A stretch of DNA of 64,000 nucleotides from NCBI RefSeq assembly GCF_022539505.1, contig NC_061508.1:37814256-37878255 (forward strand). Reading direction: 5' to 3'. The stretch is from Lolium rigidum. Its lineage: Eukaryota > Streptophyta > Magnoliopsida > Poales > Poaceae. This document shows positions 33,993 to 45,600 of the stretch, piece by piece (position 1 is the stretch's first letter; each line of letters starts with the position of its first letter). The notes under the pieces are model-generated. The model ran no database searches. It saw only the letters and a program-made list of their open reading frames with translations, and was not told the DNA's origin. A program made the translations under genes and the position numbers.

Positions 33993-35928
33993 CCTGCATA
34001 TTTTAAGAAGACTCAAGCATCTAAGCTTGGGGATGCCCAAGGCATCCCCTTCTTCATCGACAACATTATCAGGTCACTTCTAGTGAAACTATATTTTTAT
34101 TCCATCACATCCTATGTTCTTTACTTGGAGCGTCGGTTTGCTTTTATTCTTTGTTTTGTTTTGAATAAATTTGGATCCCATCATCCTTATATTGGTGATA
34201 TTACGCTCCGATTTTTCATATGGAACACTTGTGTTCTTAATTGTGCTTTAATGTTCATGGCGAAGGCTGAAATTGCTTCGTTAAATTGCTATTTGGTTGG
34301 AATCAGAAAATGTTGCATATGGTTTGGAAATTTGGCAATTGTTTGAGCTCTCACAAATCATGTTTAAGCTCTTGCATTATGTAGTTTAATCTATTAATGA
34401 AGAACTACCGTAGAGCTTGTTTAATTTGGTTTGCATGATTGGTCTCTCTAAGTCTAGATATTTTCTGGTAAAGTGTTTGAACAACAAGGAAGACAGTGTA
34501 GAGCCTTATAATGCTTGCAGTATGTTCTTGTGTAAGTTTTGCTGTACCTGTTCATACTTGTGTTTGCTTCAAACAACCTTGCTAGCCCAAACCTTGTACT
34601 GAGAGGAAATGCTTCTCGTGCATCCAAACACCTTGAGCCAAAACCCATGCCATTTGTGTCCACCATATCTACCTACTATGTGGTATTTTTCTGCCATTCC
34701 AAAGTAAATTACTTGAGTGCTACCTTTAAAATTTCATTCCTTTATCTTTGCAATATATAGCTCATGGGACAAATAGCTTAAAAGCTATTGTGGTGATGAA
34801 TATGTAGTTATGTGTCTTAATTCTTATAAGTTGCTTGTTGAGCGGTAACCATGTTTCTGGGGACGCCATCAACTTTTTACCTTTGTTGGACATCATGTGA
34901 GATACTATGCATGTTCGTCTTGTCTGAAGTAAGTGCGATTTCATGATCAAATGGTTTGAGTATGCATATGTTAGAGAAGAACATTGGGCAGCCAACTAAA
35001 GCCATGTATCATGGTGGAAGTTTCAGTTTGGACATACAACCTCAAATCTCTTATGAGAATATTAATTGTTGTTGAATGCTTAAGCATTAAAAGAGGAGTC
35101 CATTATCTGTTGTCTATGTTGTCCCGGTATGGATGTCTAAGTTGAGAATAATCAAAAGCGAGAAATCCAATGCGTGATTTCTCCTTAGACCTTTGTACGA
35201 GCGGCATAGAGGTACCCCTTTGTGACACTTGGTTGAAACATATGTCATGCAATGATAATCCGTGTTATCCGAGCTGATTAGGACAAGGTGCGAGCACTAT
35301 TAGTACTCTATGCATGAGACTTGCAACTTGTAGGAAGTATTATGCATAGCACATATGAATTATTACTACCGTTGACAAAATTGTTTCTATGTTTTCAAAA
35401 CAAAAGCTCTAGCACAAAAATAGTAATCCATGCTTCCCTCTGCGAAGGGCTATTCTTTTACTTTATGTTGAGTCAGTTTACCCACTTCTTTCTATCTTAG
35501 AAGCAAACACTTGTGTTAACTGTGTGCATTGATTCTTACATGTTTAGTTATTGCACTTGTTATATTACTCTATGTTGACAAATATCCATGAGATATATAT
35601 GTTACAAGTTGAAAGCAATTGCTGAAACTTAATCATCCTTTGTGTTCCTTCAATGCATTCTACTTTGAATTTATTGCTTATGAGTTAGCTCTTATGCAAG
35701 TCTTATTGATACTTGTTTGAAAGTACTATTCATGAAAAGTTTTGCTATATGATTCATTTGTTTAGTCATTATCTTTGTTAGCAATCTTTTGCTTCAGATC
35801 ACTCCATTCATCTCATATGCTTTACAATAATGTTGATCAAGATTATGTTGGTAGCATGTCACTTCAAAAATTATTTGTGTTATCGTTTACCTACTCGAGG
35901 ACGAGTAGGAACTAAGCTTGGGGATGCT
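33993..35928 (+). other. Element C 3' non-coding region
   Basis: No coding frame. Two blocks match the element B 3' UTR: about 34560-34760 (TTGTGTCCACCATATCTACC, TTTCTGCCATTCCAA) and about 35395-35500 (TGCTTCCCTC, GCGAAGGGC, GAGTCAGT). The LTRs of B and C are otherwise unlike beyond their first bases, which makes this shared DNA notable. Confidence 0.65.
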
Positions 35929-36604
35929 TGATACGTCTCAAACGTATCTATAATTTCTTATGTTCCATGCTACTTTTATGACAATACTTGAATGTTTTAT
36001 ACATACTTTACAACATTATTATACATTTTCCGGCACTAACCTATTAACAAGATGCCGAAGCGCCAGTTGCTGTTTTCTGCTGTTTTTGGTTTCAGAAATC
36101 CTAGTAAGAAAATATTCTCGGAATTGGACGAAATCAACGCCGAGGGTCCTATTTTTACACGAAGCTTCCAGAAGACCGAGGGGGAAAGGAAGTGGGGCTA
36201 CGAGGCGCCGACACACTAGGGCGGCGCGGCCCAGGCCCTGGCCGCGCGGCCCTAGCGTGTGGGGCCCTCGTGTGGCCCCTTGCGTTGCCCTTCCGCCTAC
36301 TTAAAGCCTTCGTCGCGAATACCCCTGTACCGAGAGCCACGATACGGAAAACCTTCCAAAGACGCCGCTGCCAATCCCTTCTCGGGGGATTCAGGAGATC
36401 GCCTCCGGCACCCTGCCGGAGAGGGGAATCATCACCGGAGGGGCTCTACATCATCATGCCCGCCTCCAGATTGATGCGTGAGTAGTTCATCCTTGGACTA
36501 TGGGTCCATAGCAGTAGCTAGATGGTTGTCTTCTCCGCATGTGCTATCATTGTTATAGATCTTGTGAGCTGCCTAACATGATCAAGATCATCTATTTGTA
36601 ATGC
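35929..36604 (+). repeat. Element C 3' LTR, first part
   Basis: From TGATACGTCTC to the AATGC target duplication of element D (36600-36604). Contains a GC-rich core near 36210-36300. Confidence 0.8.
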
Positions 36605-37771
36605 TGTTACCTGCCAAAACCCACCGGCGGGCAATGGTTAAGCAACACGAAGAGCCGGGAGGCTCCCAAGGCCGCTTAGTGGACCCTGGCACCTCGCGTC
36701 GTCCCGCAAGTCTTCCAGCCACGTCCTGGCGGTTGCTAGGGCGTGCCACCTGACCTAGACCCGATCGGGAAGGTGTTAGATTGCTTCGATTGTTCCTGCA
36801 TGGTAGACACGTAAACATTAAATACGAGCCCTATCGGCTCTCGGGTTGCCTCGTGGATCGGCTCAAAGAGCCGATCGCCCCATGGTTCACGTTGGATTTG
36901 CAATGACATGGGGATCCTGCTTGATCAAAACAAAGCTAAACCGATCTACGACAGTTTAGGGTTTTCACCGCATAACCGGAACGTCCTACGCGTAGTCGGG
37001 CCTAGCAGATACGGAAGATGATGCAAACTACCCCTACAAGAGGCCTAAAAACCAACATTACGTTAATTCCCGGAACATCCCTTGTAGGAACGGTAAACAA
37101 CACCTAACGCACTACCGGATCGTCCGACCCCGAGCATAAGGCCTAACTATGCGGATATTAAACTAATCCTTGCGGAACAAGGAGCAACTATAACAGATCG
37201 GATCTACTAAGTAACGAACAAGCAAGATGCTGCCCTTACACCCAGATAGGTGTAAGGGCAGCTAGGTGTCGAGGGACGGCATTGCCAAGCAGATATGCAC
37301 GAGAAAGCATCAATGCAAGCCCCTAAACACCTAATGATAAGTAGTACTGCTCGCCATCAACAACGCTTCAGCACGAGCAGCACAAGGTAGACGAATAAAC
37401 GTGTACTGCCTAGATCGCGAGATGCGATCTAGGCAACATGATGCTTACCCGGAAGAAACCCTCGAAGGAAGGGGTGGCGATGCGCCTGATTTGTGTTTGT
37501 TGTGAACGTGATTGTCCTCCTTTCTCGATAACCCTAGATACATATTTATAGTCCAAGGGACTTTCTAATTGAGGCGTGCACCTAACCGTGCACGGGCCAG
37601 ACTCTATCCGTTAACTCTAAACACGATGCGATCTACTATATTACAGATACACGGGCAATCTAGCCCAAACTCTTAGCGCAAGGCCGCTTCAAAGATGCTC
37701 CACGTGTAATCTTCAAAGCCCATCTTCACTTACGGCCCATCTCCTGATTTGGCCAAAATCCGGTGATAACA
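36605..37771 (-). repeat. Element D 3' LTR
   Basis: Aligns end to end with 57623-58788, with about 16 differences by eye. Carries GATCGGCTC-AAA-GAGCCGATC at 36856-36876, a perfect 9-bp inverted repeat. To its right, on the minus strand, AGGGGGGCATG is a plausible polypurine tract. Confidence 0.92.
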
Positions 37772-38017
37772 CATGCCCCCCTGGTTTTGGTAATGATAAT
37801 TTCAAAACCATCTGTCTTTCCTTTGAGGGGTCATGTCGTGGCAGAGCAGAACCGTCGCAGTATTCTTCATCATGACGACTTGCCCTCTCACCTTCTCTGC
37901 ATGATTTAACAGTTTTGGCATCATGTCCTCGAGAACCATCATGGCATTAAATCTTCACTGCATCCCCTTTATTTTATCTGTGCCGGACGGTTCGCCACTT
38001 CATCCCCTTGCTCTGTT

Positions 38018-38473
38018 ATGTCCACCAGCACCAAAAAACCCTCTTCTCCTGCAGCAATGTCTTCCTCTTCTTCTACCTCCTCAGGCCTCTCCCTCCAATC
38101 TTCGCCAAAGAATGAAGACGACCTCCACTCCAGGGCGAACCCCATCTCCTCCGACAAGGAGGAGAAGAAAGTAAAGAAGGAAGAGGCCTCCTCCTCCGCC
38201 AGGTACCCGCCGACGAAGCGCTCCCGCATGTGGGCGGACAGCGAGGACGATGATGACGACGAGGAAGGAGAAGAAGAGGAGGAGGATGATTCCTCCTCTT
38301 CCGCTGGGTATCCGCCGACAAAGCGTTTCCGTGCTTGGGCGGACAGTGAGGATGATGATGATGACGAGGAAGAAGAGGCTCCGGCCGAAGACCTGGGTAG
38401 CAGCGACGAGGAGGTCTCCGGAAGTAGCGTCGATGGCGGCTCCGGCACCGACGATGAGGCCAGCGAGGATTAG
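38018..38473 (+). CDS. Antisense ORF of element D: acidic serine-rich protein
   Basis: An intact 151-codon frame on the strand opposite to pol, in the 3' region of D. It starts MSTSTKKPSSPAAMSSS and ends D-D-E-A-S-E-D. The middle holds a tandem internal repeat: each copy has S-S-S-A-x-Y-P-P-T-K-R-x-R-x-W-A-D-S-E followed by a run of D and E. The short basic P-P-T-K-R patch could be a nuclear signal; the acidic runs suggest a histone- or DNA-associated protein. Both are inference. The reverse frames here are low-complexity mirrors. Extra ORFs on the antisense strand are known in Tat elements, but I do not recognise this protein. Confidence 0.6.
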   Translation: MSTSTKKPSSPAAMSSSSSTSSGLSLQSSPKNEDDLHSRANPISSDKEEKKVKKEEASSSARYPPTKRSRMWADSEDDDDDEEGEEEEEDDSSSSAGYPPTKRFRAWADSEDDDDDEEEEAPAEDLGSSDEEVSGSSVDGGSGTDDEASED

Positions 38474-38872
38474 CACTGTAGAATTAGTAGTCCCTGAGCA
38501 ATCGGCTCTTCTTTTGTTCTTCCTTTCTTGAGCAATCGGCTCTTCATTGTAAAAATCCTCTCTTATTAATGAAGAAAATTTCTCTCAATCACCTTTGCTT
38601 TCTTGTCAATTTGGCCGATTGTTCAACGAAGTCACTGCTCAAGGAGCCGATGGCAAAGCATCGGCCTGCATTCCAAACATAATTCAAGGCGAAACAGCTG
38701 CCTTTTCACGGTCAAACAGATACAAACCATGTTCAAACTATCCTTCAACCTCTAGAGTCGATGACCGTGCATCGGCTTTTGTATTTTTTTATTATTATTT
38801 TTACCGGCCGATTTCATACATCGGCCCCCATTTTATTTTTTTCTGGCCGATTCGTGTATCGGCCTCCATATC
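38474..38872 (+). repeat. Element D region of repeated ATCGGC/GCCGAT palindromes
   Basis: Two near-identical copies of GAGCAATCGGCTCTTC lie at about 38497 and 38534. Then come paired motifs GCCGAT(N)ATCGGC at about 38645-38667, 38756-38777 (TCGATG variant), 38807-38827 and 38844-38864. The stretch also serves as the end of the antisense ORF and the 3' region of pol. AATGAAGAAAATTT near 38567 may contribute to 3'-end formation on the plus strand. No coding frame is credible. Confidence 0.6.
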
Positions 38873-39841
38873 TTACTGTCCATCATCCCACATACTTGGG
38901 AAATACTTCTTGAGATGCTGGCCATTGACGGCTACTGGGAACTTTGCGCCATCCAACTGCTCGAGCATGTACGCATTCCCCTTCAAAACTTGGACAACTT
39001 TGTACGGTCCATGCCAATTCGGAGACCATTTACCATACATTTTATCCCTTGTCCCCAACGGCGATACAGCTTCCCATACCAGATCATCAACTTGGAACTC
39101 TTTTGGCTTCACTTTCTTATTATATGCACGAGCCACCTTGGCTTTGTTCTCCTTGATTTTCTCAAGTGACCATAGTCTAAGTTCCGTCGCATCCTCAATG
39201 TTGTCACTCATCAGGGCTGCATATTCTTCAGCAGTTAAATCATTCTGAAACGTGACCCGTCTTGACCCCGCCTTAACTTCCCAGGGTAACACAGCTTCTT
39301 GTCCATAGACCAGCTGGTACGGCGAGGTTTTTATTGCTCCATGACACGACATGCGGTAAGCCCACAGCGCCTCTGACAACACCTCATGCCATCGTTTAGG
39401 GTGCTCGTCGATTTTCCTCTTGATCAGCTTGATCAAGCTTTTGTTGGATGCTTCAGCCTGCCCGTTTGCTTAAGCATAATACGGAGACGATCGGATTAAC
39501 TTGATCCCCATGTCATCGCAGAACTTTTTCATCTCTTTCGAAACGAAGACCGAACCTCCATCGGTCGTAATAGTTTGGGGAATCCCGAATCTATGAATGA
39601 CATGTTCCAACACGAAATTGATAACGTCTTCCGATGCTACTTTCTTCATAGGGACCGCCTCCACCCATTTCGTGAAGTAATCTGTAATGGCCAGAACCCA
39701 TCTATGGCCCTTGCTCGACGCAGGATGAATTTCTCCGATCATATCCATACCCAACCTCGGAATGGCCAAGGTTTGATGATAGGATTCATTGCTGATGCGG
39801 GTACCATCTGAATGCTCCCAAACTTCTGATATGCTTGACAC
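38873..39841 (-). pseudogene. Element D integrase
   Basis: Core motifs in order on the minus strand: G-M-D-M-I-G-E-I, T-D-G-G-S-V-F, and A-N-G-Q-A-E-A-S-N with the catalytic Glu. A TAA interrupts S-P-Y-Y-A|A-N-G-Q at about 39472, most simply CAA to TAA. The C-terminal region has W-E-A-V-S-P-L-G and W-H-G-P-Y-K-V. A one-base loss in a G run near 39750 separates it from the upstream frame, where the H-H-C-C domain lies (H-E-G-A-C-G-T-H-Q). The domain is otherwise well kept. Confidence 0.88.
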
Positions 39842-42348
39842 CCTTTATAATACTGGAAGCAATCTTCAAGCATAGTAGGCCAATAAAATCCCGAGCGCCT
39901 AATCAGCCATTTCATCTTATGAGCCGACTGGTGAGTTCCACAAGCACCCTCATGCACCTCGTGCAAGAGCCGATTGGACTCGGCTGGTCCCAAACATTTG
40001 AGAAGTAATCCTTCCAATGTTCTATAAAACATGTCATCGCCAATCAGTACGTACTTCATGGCTCTGTATCTTATCCGTTTAGGTGCCCCCCGAGCCGGAT
40101 CCTTCAAGTAATTGAAGGTATCGGCTCTCCAATCATCTGGTTCCAGGAATTGCACTTGAAAATCGGTTTCACCTGCTACATCCTTGTATCCTGACGCCGT
40201 TTGTGCGAGGTCGTTTGCTTCAGTATTTTGCGACCTTGGGATCCAATTGAAGCTTATATACCTGAACTGTGCCATCAGCTCACGGCATTGTACCCATAAT
40301 GGGAAGAGTGACTCGCTCTCGCACTTGTATTCTTCTGTGAGCTGAGAAATCACCAATTTGGAATCTCCGAAGATCTCAACTGCTTCAGCCCCAGCTTCCA
40401 GGAGTAACTCCATTCCCTTGCAGATCGCTTCGTACTCGGCCACATTGTTGGTGCAAGGGTCAGCTAACCTGATAGAGAAGGAGTATGTTGCCCCCCGAGG
40501 CGACACAAGTAGCACGCCGATGCCGCAACCATCCTCACAAACCGATCCATCAAAGAACATGGCCCATGCACGCACAGATAGTGCTGTTACGTTCGTGTTT
40601 ATTCGTTCAGCAATCAGATCTGCTAGCGCCTGTCCCTTGACTGCTTTCGCCGGTTGATACCGGATTTCAAACTCCGATAATGCAAACATCCATTTGCCGA
40701 GTCGGCCTTTTAATACGAGAGCCGACAACATGTGCTTGATGACATCCGATTTGCATATGACGATGATTTCTGCTGACACCAGGATGTGCTGGATCTTGGT
40801 GCAGGTAAAAAATAGACAGAGGCATAACTTCTCAATTTCAGGGTACCTTGTTTCTGCATCCAACATCCTTCTGCTGAGGTAGAAAACCACTTTTTGCAGG
40901 CCATCATAAACCTGCACCACCACTGATGCGATGGAGGTGTCAACCACTGATAAGTAAATGTAGAACGGCCTGTCTTGCTGTGGCGGAACTAACACAGGTG
41001 GCTTGGTTAGGTATTCCTTAATATCGTCAAATGCCTGTTGTTGCTCTGCCCCCCAGCGGAACTCCTCATCAGACTTGATTTTAACCAAGCCCATGAACGG
41101 CTCAATTCGTCCTGACAGGTTGGAGATAAACCTTTTGACGAAATTAATTTTGCCGATGAGACATTGGAGCTCCTTCTTTGTGGTGGGCGGCTTCATCGTT
41201 CGCACTGCCTCTTGACTCTTCAGGCCGATCTCAATCCCGCGCTCGTGAACCAAGAACCCTAGGAACTGACCGGCAGTCACACCGAAGGCGCACTTCTTTG
41301 GATTCATTCTCAGTATGAACTTCCGTGTTCGGTCCAGGACTTGCCGCAAATCCTCTAAGTGTCCGTTCGTCGCAACGGACTTTACCACCACGTCGTCGAT
41401 GTAAATCTCCACCAATTTGCCAATTAGATCATGGAAGATGTAGTTCATGGCTCTTTGGTATGTTGCGCCGGCGTTCTTTAGTCCAAACGTCATGACCACA
41501 TATTCAAACAAGCCCACCGAGCCTGGCACTCTGAATGCAGTCTTGTGTATATCTTCTGGAGCCATGAAAATTTGGTTGTAGCCAGCATTGCCATCCATGA
41601 AACTCAAAATTTTATGACCAGCAGCTGCATTGATCAGGGTCTCTCCTACTGGCATCGGATACTCGTCCTTCGGAGTGGCGCTGTTAAGGTTCCGAAAATC
41701 TATGGCTACGCGCCATCGGCCATCCTTTTTCTCCACAGGTACAACATTAGAAATCCACTCAGCGTACCTGCATGGCCTGATGAACCCGGCGTCCAACATC
41801 TTCTTGATCTCCTTCTTGACTTCCTCCAAGACTTCGGCCTTCATCTGTCGCGCTCGCTGCTGGAACGGCCGAAATCCTTTTTTCAGAGTGAGCCTATGCT
41901 CAATGATGCTCCTGTCTAACCCGTGCATCTCTGTATAATCCCAGGCAAAACAATCTGGGTACTCTTTCAACAAGGCTATCATCAGGCCCCTCAGATGCGG
42001 GTCTAACTTTTTGCTGATAAATGTTGGTCGTGGCTTGTCCCCAGGACCAATATCAATCTCTTCTAGCTCGTCAGCTGATGTAAACCCATAACCCAGCTTT
42101 CCATCGCCTGCCAGGTCAATGTTGAACACTGGCAAAGCGTATGTTGAGGATAATACTGGCCGATCGCTAAAATCGGCCTCCTTTTCCATTGTAATGCTTA
42201 ATGAGGGTTTACAACTTCTTGGTCTCTTATTATGGTGACGTGACTCGCTGGGGGTATGTTCACCATGTCTTGGGTCATAAATTTCTGACGAGATCCTGGA
42301 CACTGTGTTTGTACCAGCCGATGTTTCTGTATCGGCATCAGCCGATGC
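39739..42348 (-). CDS. Element D pol: reverse transcriptase and two RNase H domains
   Basis: An open frame of about 865 codons. RT: V-A-I-D-F-R-N-L-N, S-F-M-D-G-N-A-G-Y-N-Q-I, and the catalytic Y-I-D-D-V-V at about 41390-41405. The first RNase H region (about 40700-41000; P-F-Y-I-Y-L-S-V-V-D) has lost the leading Asp, as in other dual-RNase H elements. The second (about 40200-40570) starts A-M-F-F-D-G-S and has N-N-V-A-E-Y-E-A and F-G-D-S-K-L-V, the archaeal-type pattern known from the Tat lineage. Upstream, at the gag-pol junction, a TAG lies at 42349-42351 in the same frame. No D-T/S-G protease motif is found. Confidence 0.88.
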   Translation of the reverse strand, partial: ASADADTETSAGTNTVSRISSEIYDPRHGEHTPSESRHHNKRPRSCKPSLSITMEKEADFSDRPVLSSTYALPVFNIDLAGDGKLGYGFTSADELEEIDIGPGDKPRPTFISKKLDPHLRGLMIALLKEYPDCFAWDYTEMHGLDRSIIEHRLTLKKGFRPFQQRARQMKAEVLEEVKKEIKKMLDAGFIRPCRYAEWISNVVPVEKKDGRWRVAIDFRNLNSATPKDEYPMPVGETLINAAAGHKILSFMDGNAGYNQIFMAPEDIHKTAFRVPGSVGLFEYVVMTFGLKNAGATYQRAMNYIFHDLIGKLVEIYIDDVVVKSVATNGHLEDLRQVLDRTRKFILRMNPKKCAFGVTAGQFLGFLVHERGIEIGLKSQEAVRTMKPPTTKKELQCLIGKINFVKRFISNLSGRIEPFMGLVKIKSDEEFRWGAEQQQAFDDIKEYLTKPPVLVPPQQDRPFYIYLSVVDTSIASVVVQVYDGLQKVVFYLSRRMLDAETRYPEIEKLCLCLFFTCTKIQHILVSAEIIVICKSDVIKHMLSALVLKGRLGKWMFALSEFEIRYQPAKAVKGQALADLIAERINTNVTALSVRAWAMFFDGSVCEDGCGIGVLLVSPRGATYSFSIRLADPCTNNVAEYEAICKGMELLLEAGAEAVEIFGDSKLVISQLTEEYKCESESLFPLWVQCRELMAQFRYISFNWIPRSQNTEANDLAQTASGYKDVAGETDFQVQFLEPDDWRADTFNYLKDPARGAPKRIRYRAMKYVLIGDDMFYRTLEGLLLKCLGPAESNRLLHEVHEGACGTHQSAHKMKWLIRRSGFYWPTMLEDCFQYYKGCQAYQKFGSIQMVPASAMNPIIKPWPFRGWVWI

Positions 42349-42351
42349 CTA

Positions 42352-42643
42352 TGCGTCGGCTTTCGTCTGTTTAGGGCGCCATACTTTCTTTGGCGGGCGC
42401 GCCTTCGTCTCCAACGTTTGTTGAATTTTCACGGCCAGATCGGGCCGCGCCTTCCTCAAGGTGTACAGGTACTGTGCCTCGCCTTCCTCTAGGTTTCGCA
42501 GCCGCTGCACCCTACGCTTCTGAGAATGGCTGAGTCCATCAGGGCACCACCTTGGCCGGTGATACCTATCTTCCTCTCCATCTGACTCCTCAAAGTCCTC
42601 TTCTTGCGATGACTCAGCTTGTTTATTATGAGGTGGGAGAGGC
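42352..42643 (-). pseudogene. Element D gag, 3' part
   Basis: Minus-strand frame with R-Y-H-R-P-R-W-C-P-D-G-L and S-Q-K-R-R-V-Q-R-L-R, a basic segment typical of Tat gag C-termini. It directly continues the gag half found right of element E. It ends at the TAG at 42349-42351, after which pol continues in frame. Confidence 0.75.
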
Positions 42644-45600
42644 TGTCAACACCCGGATTTTTAAGTCCGGATGCCTATTATATCATTCATCGCAATCCCA
42701 GGAATAATGTTGTTGCGAGATATAATAGCGAAGTATCATAGTCATTATTTATTACAACTCAATAAGTCTTACAACTTGAATCACATGATCCATATTACAC
42801 AAATAGTTGATCTATTGATCAACGAACAAACACAAGTTCAATGCGGAAGCGTGAAGATAAAGGGACTCGTAGTCCACGGGCCAACGCTTGACGTCGAAAG
42901 CTCCTAGTTATCATAGGCGTCCCGCTGGTCATCCTCACGGTAGTTCTGTTCATCATCGTACTCTGGCCATTTGAATAGCCAGGGACAAAGCCGTAAGTAC
43001 TTCAAGTACTTGCAAACTAATATCAATGTAAAATGCTAGCTCTTGGAGTTAAACTCTATTTCTACTTGCATAAGCCATATTTTAGTTTATGAGTGGTGGA
43101 GCATGTACTAGCTACTCAAGTGGGAACATTAGTGTCATTCCCACACAAGGATTGTCATTCTACCAAGTCACCAAGTCACCATTCATATTTATGAAAGTTT
43201 TCAAAAGACTGACACAGGAATTTGTATGGCCTTTCCAATTGTCCGTAACCGGGGACACGGCTATTCGAATAGATTGACACTCGCAGAGGTTGCACACTTG
43301 TGCCACAACATTTGATTGCATCCGTCGGAATAACTCCGAGTCACCGTAACACAGTACGCGGATCATCAACCCTAACCTTTCACTTACAAACCCTAGTATG
43401 AGCACCTCTCCCCATGAGCTTGGCCTCCCAGTGAAAACCAACTGTTAACCTGGGAACTGCACAGGGCTTGGCCGTACAATTTCACCTCAATTCACATCCT
43501 TCTCAACAACGGAGGCAGCCTCAGCGTAACCCCTATGATGTGTGTCCAGAGGGAACCCATACTAAGATGTATAAACTTCCAGTTAAGCCCTACCCATAAT
43601 CAGGTATTGTGGGGGTACTTATATTTGGAAAGGTATCGCAATCAAACCAATATCAGGGTTTTATCAAAAATCACTATCTTCTCTTGGTCACATTCAACTT
43701 CACAACTATCAATGGGATTTTATCAAAAATCACCATCTTCTCTTGGTCACCTTCAACTTCAAAACTTTCAATGGAATGCCTCACCATTCCAAGGTTTCAA
43801 TTTCATCAAGTCATATGTTCCCATCTAGAATAGTCAAGTTTTAGTACTTTAGCACTAGCACTAATCATGAGGGGTGCTACATTGCTTTGCTCTCTAGAAG
43901 GCTAACTTTACTAATATACTAATTTGATTCTCTAAACCAATTTTAATTCATTCTTTGAAAACACAACAGGTAAAACTTGTATGGGGTAGAATAACAACTA
44001 GACTTGTATGAAGGAAGGTAAGAATCATGGTGCCTTGCTCAAGGTGAGCTTTGCACTTTACAAGAATATTATCTTGCCTTGGTAGTTCTCAAGGTTCTCT
44101 TCTTCCTCTTCTTGGTAGAATTCTCCTTCCTCTTGGTAGTTTCCGGTGCTAGCGTCTAAATTAAATACAAGGTATAATCACTAAACACACTCCAAGTCTA
44201 TGCTAAGCACATCATTATCTCACACAAGGTATGCTAAGCACACTCATAAAATAATTAGGTGCATTGGTTGTCTTTATTAAAGAAAATAATTTCTTCTCAT
44301 TACATATGTAATTAATAGTATTCATTTAGTTCTTGAGAAAATAATTTCCTCTCATTGAAATCTTCTTAAGATTTAACTTCTCAAATAATCATATATGAAT
44401 TCACATTGACCTAAGTCAAGTATTCATCATCATTATTTGAGAAAATGATTTAAATGAGGTAGATCACCTCATACTATTTTATAATTCCTACAATGGTTTA
44501 AATCTCCAAATATTCATATAGGAGTGTTTGGACCAGGGGTACAAACATCTCATGAACTCATTTGGGACAAGATTTAAATGAAGGGAAGTCCTCCATATGA
44601 TTTACATAATAATTTTGGGACAATTTCACTTAATAAACTAGCCATATTGTCCATTATTTAATCTATGGCATGATCATGCAAAGTGACCACACCATTTTAT
44701 TGCATAATCAATTAGTGTAAGTCATTTGTGAGCTACAAGAGTTGGAATTATTCAAATATCTATTTTAGTTGATTTTTAATAATTATTCTAAGGCAGAAAA
44801 GTCCCTGTCTTGTTTATTTTTCCATTTTAAATCTATAATAGATCTAGGGTTCAAACCAGGGGCAGTGTGTAGATCATTTCCTAAGCTTTCTAAATATATA
44901 AAGTTTGTTAAATTTGGCCAAGCTAAACAGTTTCTATGAATTTTCAAAGTTGGGTCCAGTATTGAATTCAAACCAAATTGATTAAACGAAATTTGAATTA
45001 AATAGGCCGGCGGGAAAGCTAACTCGGGCCCAAAGGTTTAAAAACGGCCCAAGGCCAGCCCACCACGCGTCCGTGCACGCGCGGGCCGCCTGACAGGGGG
45101 CTCCACCCGTCGGCCTCTTCTAAACGGCGAAGCGGTATGGGGGCGAGATGGTGCGTTGGATTAAAACGCGGATCAACGGCTCGGGTTCATCGTCGTCTCC
45201 GACGAGAACCCGACGGTGCGGCGGCGACAGTAGGGGGTCGGAGGCTCACCGGGGCTCCAGCTAGGGTCAGGCAGTGTGCTCGGGGACGTTGTAGACGACG
45301 GCGATGCAGCCTGTAGCAGTGGCGTCGTCAGGGGCGGCCTGGATCGACGGCGATTGCTGCAGAGCTTCCGCGGCTCCGATCTTCCGATTGAGCTTGCTCC
45401 GGCGACGATCGGGGTGGCTACTGGTGCTGGGCGAAGCTGTGGTGAGTGGTGGTCATGGTGGTGTGCTCAGCTAGTCGAGGGGAGTGCTCTATTTATAGGA
45501 GCGTGAGGGTGCCGTGGGTGCTGCGGCAAGTCGTCGTGGGCGCGGCGTCTCCGGCGAGCTAGAGGGCTAGGTGGTGACGCAGCGACGATCGGGAGGGTAC

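Noticed and set aside
13925..33997. CTACC / CCTGC as the target-site duplication of element A
   Set aside because: The pentamers do not match and the outer flanks belong to different sequences.
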